Shown here: piece by piece, positions 11,729-22,833 of the stretch | Layout of the letters: the number at the start of each line of letters is the position of its first letter | Numbering within the stretch: position 1 is the first letter of the stretch | Source of the DNA: Paralichthys olivaceus | Lineage: Eukaryota > Chordata > Actinopteri > Pleuronectiformes > Paralichthyidae | Direction of reading: 5' to 3' | DNA length: 64,000 nt | NCBI RefSeq assembly: GCF_024713975.1 | Contig: NC_091099.1 | Location: forward strand, 1,441,501-1,505,500 | Notes under the pieces: generated by a model | Told to the model about the DNA's origin: nothing | What the model saw: the letters and a program-made list of their open reading frames with translations, nothing else | Database searches by the model: none | Position numbers and translations under genes: made by a program

Positions 11729-12603
11729 TTATGTGGCAAACTTCTTCTGCCGGACGGGAGCAGGCAGCTGGGACACGATGTCCAGTAGAGGGCGCTCCAC
11801 TACCACCAGAGACAGGTCCTCCAGTAAACTCACACACAGGAGATGCTGTGAAACACGAGACAACGTGAAACATCAGCAGGATTTTAAACACGGTCTCTCA
11901 CAGATCATGTGAGATTAGATTTATTACAGTAAACATTTATATTCTGTAACGAATCGTCTTTGACTCATGAGAGAGGATCGATGCACGGACACAACTCGTC
12001 TCACAAACTCCCACCTGGAGACGTGTGCCGCCATCTCGTCACTGGTCGTGAGCGTAAGTCAGAATTAGCTGACGGAGATTTCCTGTGCGCTGACGTACCT
12101 TGAAGTTCTTACAGATCTTGAAGGCGTGACTGTGTCGGATCCTCTCGGCCTCGGGGAGACTCCTCAGCATCATCTGGTTGTAGAGCGGAGTCTTGGCTTC
12201 AGGGAGGGGCTAAAACCAGAACACAACATAATCGACATTCATTACAAACTGTCTTGGACTGTAACCGTCAAGACTTTTATTTAAATATGAAAGTTTACAA
12301 GTTTTTAATCCTGTGACTCGTTTGAGCCCCAGCCGGCTCAGGACTGACCTCCTGTGACAGAGGGAGGAACTGCACAGCGTTCCTAATAAAGTGCTCACGT
12401 ACCAGACTCTGGTCGATGATGCAGAACATGTAGGTGTCGTGCAGAATGATGTGATCCGGGTTTCTGGGGTTGAAGGTGACGTGGGTGACGGGCGTGTCTC
12501 GCTCCAGCCACAGAGAGTGAAGCCCTTGTTTCTGCAGCTTCCGGCTCCACTCGGTGTATTCCTTCTGCACCAGGGAGAACTCAAAGATCTGCACACACAC
12601 GAC

Positions 12604-12653
<50 letters not shown>

Positions 12654-13720
12654 GACACCGTCACGAGACCTGCGGAGTGTGTTTGACTTGAACTGTGACA
12701 GGTTATTACTGTTATTTAAACAACGTTGGACAAACCCTGACGGTGCGTTTACCTGCTGGTCAGCGTGCACGGTGACGAGGTTGCTGGTCACAGGATTGAC
12801 GGCTAAAGCAGTGGGACAGGAGCCGTACACTGGAACTGTGCAGTGAAGCTACAGACACACACACACACACACAGATGAGTTCCTCACTGAATCTTTATGG
12901 GTTAAATCGGACAGAGACGAGGACGTTAAGTTGTGACCGACCTTCAGCTTGCACAGGTTGTAGACGTGGACCTCACAGTCCGTGTTCGCTGTAGCGAGCC
13001 ACTTCCCGTCCTCGCTGGCAGACAGCAGGTGGACCGGCTGCCTGGAGCCTGCAGGTGAAACACAGGCAGTGACACACTGCAGGGACAGAGCTGCAGGGTT
13101 TAGCGAGTGTGTCATTGTGATCCACTCACCGGACTTGGGTTTGAGGGTAGAAAGGTATTTGCACTCCGACTGGTTGAGGGCGACAACGATGACGGAGGAG
13201 TGGCTGGAGGAGGCAAAGAGTTTGGAGGAGTCGGGGGAGAAGCAGAGCTGGTGCACAGAGCGAAGGCTCTTGGGTAATTTGGACACCTGGACAGAGACGG
13301 AGGAGTGAGATTACACTAAATATTTAACACATCAATAACACACACATCAACTACATTTATCTAATGATCTAAAACCGTTTTTCTGTTGAAACCATGGACA
13401 CAGAGAAGTTTACTAAAGTCAGAAATGTCACACACATGAACAAGTTATGAAATCAAGACTTTACAACTTCTTTACTTGATTAAAGTGAGTTTTCATGGTT
13501 CAGTGATTGTAAAGGACCTTGGTGACGCTGATGTTGTTGTTGTCGTCCTGAATTCTGTACAGACGGACACTGGAGACGGTGGAGTAGGCGATCCAGCCGC
13601 CGCACGGAGACAAAGCGCTGCAGCAGATCTGATCGTCTCCCTGCAGAGGTCACAGGACACAAGTCTCAATATCATCAACGAAAAAAGAAGAGTTGAGCTT
13701 CTGCACTGAAGTCAGGTTTC

Positions 13721-13758
<38 letters not shown>

Positions 13759-13918
13759 ACACACCTTCCTCTTCAGGTGGATCAGTTTCTCTGGTTTCCT
13801 CTTCACAGGCAAACTGTCCCCAACTCGTCCTGTAAACACACAGACACCAGAACAATAATTACACCACAACAACGAGTCAGTCAGATACACACGACTCGTT
13901 ACCTCTCGTTTATCAGAT

Positions 13919-14005
<87 letters not shown>

Positions 14006-16387
14006 TCACCGTGTCCGTCGCTCTCTCCTAATCTCCACAACTCTAAATGTTCAGGGAACTGGAAGAGCAGCCGTCCTGCTTTCTTAGCACAACAAACCAG
14101 ACTCCTCTACACGGAGGAGGAGAAGAAAATCAGTCTCACATATGTTTACATGATGATCTTTAAATAATAAGAAACTACAGGAGCTGGACTCACGTGTGGA
14201 AAAGCTATTTTGCGCAGTGACGACTCCGGGGTGTTCTTCTCCACCTTGTCCAGCAGGGGGCGCACTACCAGCTGGGTGTCCATGCCTGACAAACAAAAGA
14301 TCACCATCGTTATGACGACTAACTCGGATCGGTCACAGTTCTCACGGGTTCATTGTTTTAGTTACGATAACTAAGTTGAACAATTCTTCAAAGTCACGTT
14401 TCCGTTACAGACGAACGAAAATATTAACGGAACATTTGCAGATAGAAGAAAATAAACTTGGTGTAAAGTTTAATATTAACAAAATAACCAGCTTGTCCAG
14501 AATCATTATTACTCTAAATTACACATGAACATAAGTTTTTATATATCAAACAGAAAACAGGGGGTTCAACACCGACCTCCAGAAACCACCGCGGTCTCTG
14601 TGTGGACCAGCGCCCTCACGTCATGCGAGTGGTTTTTGAAGGTCCTGGTTCTGACCCACTCTTTGTCCTGCTGAGCCGCAGAGGAGATGAACTGGAACTG
14701 GGTGACGGTTCCCTCTGACGTCCCGGCGATGACGCTGCTCTCATCCTGTTGAGCAAAGTTTAACATCATTTCTTCTGTACTTGAAAAAAGTGTCTGGAAG
14801 TCGTGTCACAAACTTCAGTCACATGTTTACCTGTGAAACAGCGAGAGCCAGAACGTCCCACTTAGAAACCAGGTGAGTTCTGACCAGAGTTCCCGTGTGT
14901 CCGTCCCAGATCTGGACTTTTCCCGCAGAGTCGCCGCTGATGATTGTGTGATTGGACAAGAAGACGACGCTCCACACCACCACCTCCTGGCTCTTGGACG
15001 TCCCGACACCTCTGTCCACCAGGAGTCTGTGTGTGGCTCGTCCTGACGGCAGCAGAAGAGAGAGCAGAGACAGAATCTTATGATAAAGAGACGCACTTCT
15101 GGATTGTTTATTCTATTCAGAACAGGTCGTGAGCTCACATCACTTCGGGATCAAATCGACTCACCTGTTTCAGCATCAAAGATCCGGATCATGTCCATCA
15201 TGCCGGCAGCGATCAGAGAACCAGACAGATGCCAGGACAGAGATATAATACGTCCTGGAAGACCACATCCAGAGAAAAATGATAAAGGTGTTGGAAGACA
15301 CACAAATACAGAAGTGTAAACAAAATGATGGAGTGATGGATAGAAATCAGATGTTTCTCACCTTTCTGCCTGTCGAGGTTTCTCTGAAACTGGATCGTCT
15401 TCTCTAGAATCTCAAACATCTTCACTGTCCCGTCCTCACAACCGACCTGTCTCAGAAAACATTCGCTCGATTAAAACCGAGCAGACTTTGGTCCTTGTGT
15501 GGATGAATCTGAGCAAATCGAGTGTAAAATGCACAAGAACTCGACCGACCGCCAGCAGTGATCCCTGGCTGTTGGCGCTGATGGTCCAGACCGGTCCTCC
15601 GTACGCCTCCACTGTGTATCTGGGCCGCAGGTTCTCCAGGTCGTACTCTGTGATCTCTCCATTCAAACCAGCAGCGAACAGACGCCGACCCACCCAACAC
15701 AGAGCCTCCACCGTCCTGCCGTCCTGTCCTGGAATCACCTGGGCGCCAGATAAATAACAACACGAGCAAGTGAGGAGATGATCGGTCCAGTTCTGTGACC
15801 TGTTCACTTTGGTTGAACGGAGACGGAACGACTGAACGTCTGGAAGTTAACGATGATAAACAGCGAAACCAGTGACGTCTTTATCCCTCGTTCACAGATC
15901 AGGAAAAATAATGTGGCGTCACGAGTCTCCACCTCTGACTGTGATGTGGTGATTGTGACACAGGACGGGTGTTCGATGCCGGGCCTGAACAGGTCTAATC
16001 TCAAGGATTGGGTGATTTAATGGGTGGGAGACAGAGTTACACAAAACTCCATTAACAAATACAACAGTTTAAGGTTCCTTGGCTTCTCTGCATCAGTGCA
16101 CAGGAAGGAGAATGTTCCTGGGATTCTAAACAGTGACACCAAACCTCTCTCTGTAATACGGCGCACTGAAAAAGCCAGTTCGTGTGGAGTCCGAGCCTCT
16201 GTGTGTGTGTAGATCACGGGGCTCCTACCTTCTCCTGGAAGTAGTTGTCGGTGAAGTTGAACACCTCCACGGCTCCGTCGGCCCGGGCCAGGGCGAGCCG
16301 CTCCGAGCCGCTGTTAAAGGCCAGGGCCCGGATCGCAGCGGGCATGTGGTCGAAGAATCGAACACGATGAACCGTGAACTCCCCCAT
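11729..16387 (-). CDS. utp4: UTP4 / cirhin, WD40 protein of the small-subunit processome
   Basis: Sixteen coding exons, all with GT-AG ends and continuous frame: 16229-16387, 15550-15738, 15362-15446, 15165-15254, 14831-15042, 14577-14745, 14194-14285, 14010-14106, 13765-13829, 13518-13640, 13130-13286, 12942-13048, 12753-12848, 12403-12588, 12099-12209 and 11729-11845. The product is 684 residues, against 686 as I recall for human. It starts MGEFTVHRVRFF and is built of tandem WD40 repeats (VEALCWVGRRLFAAGLNGEI, IISGDSAGKVQIWD, VHQLCFSPDSSKLF, HVTFNPRNPDHIILHD). It ends in a basic PAPVRQKKFAT. UTP4 is a nucleolar t-UTP subunit needed for rRNA transcription and 18S pre-rRNA processing. The human gene CIRH1A is mutated in North American Indian childhood cirrhosis. 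It is head to head with chtf8 as in human 16q22. Confidence 0.96.
12607..12651. repeat. (AC)n microsatellite
   Basis: About 22 AC units in the utp4 intron just upstream (in gene sense) of the exon 12403-12588. On the transcribed strand it is a TG run close to the acceptor. Confidence 0.95.
13722..13755. repeat. (AC)n microsatellite
   Basis: About 17 AC units 10 bp beyond the donor of utp4 exon 13765-13829. On the minus strand it reads as GT repeats. Confidence 0.95.
13921..14004. repeat. (GT)n microsatellite at a utp4 splice donor
   Basis: Forty-two GT units, 84 bp. On the utp4 strand it is a CA run that begins 5 bp inside the intron after exon 14010-14106. Confidence 0.97.
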
Positions 16388-16831
16388 GTCTCACTGAGGG
16401 AGGAGGACACTGTTAAAACACATGTAAACATCTGTGAACACGTTTCTCCCCCATGTAAACACGCTGCTGCTCCCCCCCTCCCGGTGAACTCGCGGATCTT
16501 CTGACGTCACAGTTCATAAACTTCATCGACAGTGAAACTCTGAATAAAACGTCACGAACCGTGTTTTTCCTTCAGCTCCTCCACGAAGTTTATCCACAAA
16601 CCGGAGAAACTCCAGCAACCACGTTGAGCTGCTCCAACCCGGAACTGATCCACCGAGGACAGGAAACGGAAACGCGTCGTCGCGGTGACGCGGGAAACGC
16701 TGTTGACTAGTTGGCGCTCGAAGCTGCTGAATCAGTTTTTTTATGAACGAACAAGATTTTAACGTATTTTAGTTTAATATTAATGTGAACGTTGATATAA
16801 ACATTAAACGACGTCACGTTCCTCCGGGACA
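16388..16831. promoter_or_regulatory. Bidirectional promoter of utp4 (-) and chtf8 (+)
   Basis: The two start codons are 444 bp apart and face away from each other. The interval is CpG-rich for this window, has no TATA box near either ATG, and contains a perfect palindromic CRE/ATF site, TGACGTCA, at 16502-16509. A second ACGTCACGT sequence lies at 16811-16819, just upstream of chtf8. This fits a TATA-less housekeeping divergent promoter. The arrangement is the same as in human. Confidence 0.75.
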
Positions 16832-18128
16832 ATGGTTCAAATCGTCATCAGGTAAAAAACTGAACTAACTTCCACTTGAATCTGTTGAAACCTTAGACTG
16901 TAAATATATAAAGATATAAAGATATAAAGAGGTTGAAACCAGCAGCTCATTGAAATGTTGTGTTGTTACTTTTCATTCAGCGTGAAGAACAAACTCTGCA
17001 CGTGTCCGCGTTTTCTCTAAGTTTGAGCTTTTTTAAGACAGTAAATCTAAATCCTCATTTAATCACTGTGAAATAAAATCATGTAGAAAAGTGTCGGCAG
17101 ACTAAATACAAGAGAACACGTGGGAGCTACAGTCAAAACAGACGTTTTCAGGTTAAATTCAACTTTTTATCATATTGTTAAAACTGTGTGAGTCATCTGT
17201 ACGGAAGCGTTTTGTATTCACTTAAAAAAAAACCCCTCTTTCTGAATAATTAATTTTTTTGAATATTTTTTTTCTGTTTTTCTGACAATTTTTTTAGAAA
17301 AACAGAAAAAAATTATTCAAAAAAACAAACAAAAAAATTAATTACTCAGAAAGATTTTTTTTTTTCAAGTCAATGCAATCCGCTTCTGTAAATTTGCTCT
17401 CTGGATTAATTATCTTACATATGTTTTCATAATGTGAATATAATTAATTATATTCAATTAAGACAAACAATTACTCTTTCAGAGGCAGTGTGGATGGCAG
17501 CAGTTCTCCTGAGTGGCTGCTGGTGGAGCTTCAGGGAGAGGTGGTGTCCAGACACAACTCCGGCCTGGCAGGAAATGTGATGGGAGACCTGCTCTACACC
17601 AAAGAGGTCAAGGAAATAAGATTTACAATGTTTACAGACGCAAAACTGGACAAATTTCTGCTTCTAGCTTGAGGATTTTCTGAAATCTCGTTTCTCACAC
17701 GATAGATAAACCGATGGGAAATGAAAAGAATCGATTGCAGTAGTTCTACATGTCTGTGTTTGGTTTCCAACTCTTATGAAGTCTCAACATGTCGGAGTTT
17801 TTACCCCCTGATGGAACAGAATCATTTTACTCTAACAGTTCTGTGTTCCTCTCTCCACCAGGGGGTGCCAGTGCTGATTGTAGGACATCACATCCTGTAC
17901 GGGAAGCAGGTCAAACTGGAGAAACATTTTGCCGTCCTCACCAAGCGTTCCGACCACGAGCAGGACGCCCGAGACAGCAACGACGATGATGTCACACAGG
18001 TTCCTATGGAAACGGACCAGCCGGGCTCCACCTCCAAGTCTTACTACGTGTCGGCCATCATCAAACGGAAGCTGATCTTTAAGACTCGCCCCAAACCCAT
18101 CATCACGAATGTGCCCAAGAAGGTGTAG
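16832..18128 (+). CDS. chtf8: CHTF8 (CTF8, chromosome transmission fidelity factor 8)
   Basis: Three coding exons (16832-16851, 17483-17606, 17862-18128) encode 136 residues. It opens MVQIVI as in other CTF8 proteins. It then has [40 protein letters not shown] and the highly conserved end [18 protein letters not shown]8 pairs with DCC1 and CTF18 in the alternative RFC clamp loader, which loads PCNA and promotes sister-chromatid cohesion. Human CHTF8 is about 121 residues. The fish protein carries extra acidic sequence around residues 80-105 ([20 protein letters not shown]), between the ILYGK block and the C-terminal block. Intron 1 holds a palindromic MITE-like element. An AATAAA at 18337-18342 is the likely poly(A) signal. 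Confidence 0.95.
17200..17390. mobile_element. Palindromic MITE-like hairpin in chtf8 intron 1
   Basis: About 190 bp whose two halves are imperfect inverted copies. The outer arms are TACGGAAGCG / CGCTTCTGTA. The inner arms are CTTTCTGAATAATTAATT / AATTAATTACTCAGAAAG and CTGTTTTTCT / AGAAAAACAG around a small loop near 17285-17300. Each end abuts TA, which would fit a TA target-site duplication as in Tc1/mariner-type non-autonomous elements. No ORF. The family is not identified. Confidence 0.7.
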
Positions 18129-19083
18129 AGCGACTCACGGGGTCAGAGGTCAACAAACCCGACCCACTGAACCTTATGTTGATCACTGCTGTCGAATCTT
18201 TGACCTGATTCCAACGAGAGACAAAGAGACTCTCACAAGTTTTCCTGAGATTCTTCTGGAAAAACCTATGAACCAAATGCTGTTTCAAAGGTTTTTGCAA
18301 TTTGAAAAAAAAATATTTGGGATAAAATTGTAGTAAAATAAAGAATTCTGTGGAGGAATTGATATTTATCAGTTATTACTGATACTGAGGTTATATTTTC
18401 ATTTATTTTTTGTTTCATCCATTTGAACTTTTAGAATGGAAAAATATAAAAACAACAAAAAAACATAGAACCAGTGTGAACCTTCTTAAAGACACTATCG
18501 AGTCAGGAACATTCGTCTGTCTCACCTACAGATGCTGCTCACGCTCGTTTCTGCTGTTTCCAGAGAAGACGAGTGAAAGTTTCTGACGGTTGGATCGTTG
18601 GATCACTGCAGCACAGTGAGGGGAGGTAAACCTCAGGCTGCAGTGTGGACCACCGTCCCTCTACATTACGAGAGTCACTTAATAATAATAATAATGATGA
18701 TAATGTTCCATTCTGTCACTCAACAATATCTGAGGATTCAAACTATATTGTTGTGAGTGACGTCAAAGAAAACAAGATATGAATCTAATCGTCCTTCAAT
18801 TGAGTCTGAAAACATCCGAATCACCTTCCTGGTTTCTATCACCTGAAAATAAATCAGGTCTCAGAGCAGCACATTGTTCCCTTCAGGGTATTTAATGAGA
18901 CCGAACGGCTCAAAGAAGGTTTTGTTGGAAAGGTTTGAACAAACTGACGCAGTCTTGTTGCCTCCAGAAACTTTCACAGCGTGTGTGTTTTTGTTTGGAG
19001 GAGGGCGACGCCCACAGCGAGGTGAAACACTCGACGTGGGCAAGTTTTCTTGGAGAGTAAATGAAGTGATTCACTGAGCTGCT

Positions 19084-19086
<3 letters not shown>

Positions 19087-19115
<29 letters not shown>
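19087..19115. repeat. (CA)n microsatellite
   Basis: About 14 CA units in the chtf8-has3 intergenic region. Confidence 0.95.
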
Positions 19116-19119
<4 letters not shown>

Positions 19120-19424
19120 GAGCTGCCTACGTGTTTTTAAAGTCAAACCTAGAAGCACGTTGTTAAACGCTCAGTCATCACCGGTGGAACAGTGACTCGT
19201 GTGTTTCACTGACCTCGGTGACATAATGTTGGTTTTCATTCACAGCTTCTGTAAAGACGTCTTCACTCAGATCAAATAAAAGCACGTTCATGTTCCGCTG
19301 CTGGGAAACAAGAGTGTTTAAGTTCACCAGGCAGCAGAAGTGACACACGTTTCATCACACGTCCAAATATCTACACACATCACACAGACTTCACGCTGAG
19401 CCTCAGGTGGACGGTTGACTGGCG

Positions 19425-19520
19425 TGTGTGCGGTGGCCCAGTGGTTAAGATTCCCAGCATTTATTTATAACCGCCCAGGTTTGATTCCAGTCAGTAAAAC
19501 ACAAACCTCCGCTCAGGCCC
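19425..19520 (+). mobile_element. Decayed tRNA-derived SINE head (or tRNA pseudogene)
   Basis: An A-box-like TGGCCCAGTGGTTAAG near 19434 and a B-box-like GGTTTGATTCC near 19480 are spaced as in a tRNA promoter. The stems do not pair well enough for a functional tRNA. The simplest reading is the 5' head of an old SINE, and its body is not recognisable. Confidence 0.5.
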
Positions 19521-20860
19521 AACAGTCCCCTGACAGATTACATCAGCTCAGGTTTAACTGCCTCTTTAGAAAACATCATTCATTCTGTCAGATCCAGATT
19601 TTTTATTTTATTTTACGTCTTAATCTTGATTTTTATTTGGATCAGAAACTAATTGCACAAATTCACATTCTAGATATCGCTCCTCTAACCATGTTGGATG
19701 TTTTATTCCCTGGGAAAAGTAAAACACTGAAAAACTGCCTTATCTCACGAGTGATAAATAAATAAGTTCCTCTAAGTTTCCTGTAAAACTTTCAAAAGTT
19801 TCTTTATAACCTGCTGATAAACAAATCAACTAAGGGACAGAGGTGAAAACATGAACTAAATCCTCGGCCAAAAGAAGAGATTATTTTCAGTTTGGTATAA
19901 AAGTATTGTTTCACCGGTGAAAGATCTTGTTCTCGTGTCGTTCAGATTCATAGGAAGTACTTGTACAAGTACAAGGGGGATTTATTCCTGACAATCTGGC
20001 CTCAGCTGCACCAATGGTTGTAAAGAGAAAACAGAGAAAACTGTATTTCTGCTCAAATTAAATCTTGTAACAGTTTCGTCTTGTTCAAGCTTCTCACTTC
20101 GGTTCCTCAGCATCTTCACAACGGAAACTGATTCAAACCTGAAACTATTTTAAAATGGTGAAACACTGATGTTCTGGTCCCATTAACGTTTGAAAATGTA
20201 TTTCTGTAAATGAACTATGAAGTAGTGAACTTAAGATATCTTTAGCTTTAGGAGAAATGTCAATGCAGCCGTTGAAATTTAAATCAGTGTTTGGCATGAA
20301 TGGGCGGATTGTGTCTGAAACAGAATGCATTTTTAATGACTTAGGAAAATTCCAATATCCTGTGATACACAGAGAGAAAAGCAGGAAATCAAGACACGTG
20401 ATCTGTGGCTTCGCTGCTCGATGAACTTTTAATGCACAGTGTGTTTCCTCGAGAAGAGTTCAAGTTTAAACGTACACATCCCGCTCAAAGTCAAAGTTAT
20501 TTAATGGAACAAATTCAGGAAATGTCCACAGACGTTAACGCTGATGCTGCTCGCACGTTGGATTTTTTTAAAAACGGAGTTTGATGTAAAATCAGATAAA
20601 ACTCACAGACGTCATACAGACACGTGTCAGCAGGGGGTGCTGCAGCCCTACTTCCAGCGTCCTTGTGCACAAAGGCCTGGTCACACATACGTGAATTTTC
20701 GAGAGATGAACCTTCAGCTTCTCTTTGCTTCTGATCTGTGCGAGCGAGGAACAAAACTTCCTGTGGCGAGTTTCAGCTTCATGTGGAGTTTGGTGAACTT
20801 TGACCTGCGATCGATGCTTCACATTCATGTGTGTGTGACCGAGCCCTAATCCCGCCGAAG

Positions 20861-20887
20861 AACAAACAAACAAACAAACAAACAAAC
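20861..20887. repeat. (AAAC)n short tandem repeat
   Basis: Six AAAC/CAAA units in the chtf8-has3 intergenic region. Confidence 0.9.
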
Positions 20888-21406
20888 GCTGATGATAAAT
20901 AACTGGTTTGGTGAAGGTAAATAATAAAAACATCGTAAAAACAGTGGAATCAAATCTCTCGTCTTTGGTTTTCAGTCTTTACTCGTGTTGATGCGATGAA
21001 TGAACGAAGTCTGCTCGTACAAACGTCCAGCTGAGACGACAGAGTCCAGTAGTAAAACTTTACTGTCACAGAAACAGAATTTGGCAACTTTACAATATAT
21101 AAAACAACCATATACAGTTACGACAAATTCGCTAGAATGAAACTACGCCCCCCTCTGGTGAACTGAAAGATGACCACGCCTGAACGGCAATAAGTTACAG
21201 GTTTGACACTGCTCAACAGCACCAAAAATACCCCTGCAGGTCACATGGAAACGTTTCAGATTGTCTGGTCGGGTGAATCCCAGCTGCTCCACGAAAACAC
21301 GGTGATGATTGTGCTGTTCACGGCTGATGGAGGTTTTTACACGACGCCTCCAGGAAGTGACAGAACGTCTCACACTTACATGTCTGCATGTACGATAAAA
21401 TCACGG

Positions 21407-21672
21407 ACTGTAAATAAAGATGGCCGACACAACGGCTCCCAAAAGTGAAGCCGAACCATCTTGTTGTTAAAATAAAAAGTCGTACAAGATATTAACACGT
21501 GGTGATGCGTCATGATTGACAGCTGAGACTGACTCACGATTGGTCGAGCGCGCGTAACAACGCGACCTCTAAACCGTGGCCTCCGCTCCGGCACAGACAC
21601 TGGCTACAAATGACATCACTAGGGCAAAATGGCAGCGCCCATGTGTAAGATATTTTGGCTTCATTTTTTTTG
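21407..21672 (+). repeat. Dispersed teleost repeat, copy 1
   Basis: It starts ACTGTAAATAAAGATGG, then CTCCCAAAAGTGAAGCCG, then CGTCATGATTGACAGC. It ends near AGATATTTTGGCTT. The second half matches 25917-26075 in the same direction (CATGATTGACAGC, GATTGGTCGAG, CAAATGACATCA, AGATATTTTGGCTT). The first half matches 30446, 33545 and the reverse strand at 38570. Family name unknown to me; non-coding. Confidence 0.75.
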
Positions 21673-22450
21673 ACAGCAGCAGGAAGTGGAAACTGGATTC
21701 GACGGTGACGCAGAATGATGCGATTTATTTGAGCAGAAGATGAAAACTATCGATTGGCCGAGTATCGGCACAGACTCGGTTTTCAAATGATGCCTCCGGG
21801 GCTCGAATCCTGGATGTTCTGGCTCTGGGAGGAAGCGGAGGAGCATCGTTTTACATCTTTCTTTACAGTAACTGGTGAAAATGGGTTTCCGTCATCATTC
21901 CTCGTCACTTTCTGTTTCCAGACATGTGATATATATAAAGGAAGCCACATGTGAGATATGAAAGTGATGAGAAGTGTAACTCATTACTTTAGCTGCTGAG
22001 TAATTCCAACAGAACGCTCACCGCCTCTTTCAATGCAGAATATTGCTTTTATCAGTAAAAACCTGAACTCGATATTTGCCTTCAGTTCTTTCTTCTCTCC
22101 GATCATCTCTGTAGTTTTGTGAAGATTTGTCATGAAGTACATTTAATATGTTTTTAACTTAAACCAACACAAGTTTGCCTCGAGAGAAAAATCCACATCT
22201 ATTAATTTACGCTAAACCAGATCTCGGTTCCGCAGCGACTTTAAACTTTATCCTCTTTCCGGCTCTACGCCAACGCCTGAACGTTCCCTCATCCCATCTG
22301 GGAAAGAGCTGCTGGACTAATCTAAGAGAACTTATTGTGTTTATAATGTGGCTCTATTACATTTTATTCCATCTTCTCTAAAATGAAGAACATTAAAACT
22401 AGTAACTAAAACCTCTTTGTCTCTTATTTTGTCCGTTGTCCTGCTTTATA

Positions 22451-22456
22451 TTTATT
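22451..22456 (-). terminator. has3: Candidate has3 polyadenylation signal
   Basis: TTTATT on the plus strand (AATAAA on the minus strand) lies 378 bp beyond the has3 stop. Other AT-rich candidates exist further left, so the true transcript end is uncertain. Confidence 0.35.
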
Positions 22457-22833
22457 AAAAGCACCACGCTTCACACTTCGGTTGCTATCACAGGTAACCT
22501 GCACCCATACATGTTCTTCTGAGCATTGTATGATCACTTTATAACCTGGTTCAGGTCCGTTTGGTTTGTTTGTTTTTTTTAAAGTGAAGCACCATTGAGG
22601 ATGATATGAGTGGGAGCGCTCTGTGCATCATCTCCCCGCCTCCCACCAATCGATTCGATTCCTGCTGCTCAGATTTGAGATTCACACCTTTTTAGCACCA
22701 GTGATGAAGCTGTGACGGTGGCTGGTCCACAGCTCATCGCTCCAGCAGTGCACGGGGTCGACGTGACCTCACTGGGATCACACTGCAGTGAAATGTGGTG
22801 CGGAGGTCCCACCAGTCTCTCTGGGTAAAGGGT

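Larger units (their letters stand above)
18343..22446. other. Intergenic region between chtf8 and has3
   Basis: About 4 kb between the convergent ends of chtf8 and has3. It holds a CA microsatellite (19087-19115), a tRNA-like SINE piece near 19430, an AAAC run (20861-20887) and one copy of a dispersed teleost repeat (21407-21672). No gene is supported. The has3 3' UTR may extend into its right part. Confidence 0.55.

Noticed and set aside
12210-12830. 206-codon minus-strand open frame containing a VCVCVC run
   Set aside because: It runs through a CA microsatellite and mixes the wrong frame of utp4 exons with an intron.
19425-19520. Functional tRNA gene
   Set aside because: A- and B-box-like sequences are present, but acceptor and anticodon stems do not pair. 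Called a SINE head or pseudogene instead.
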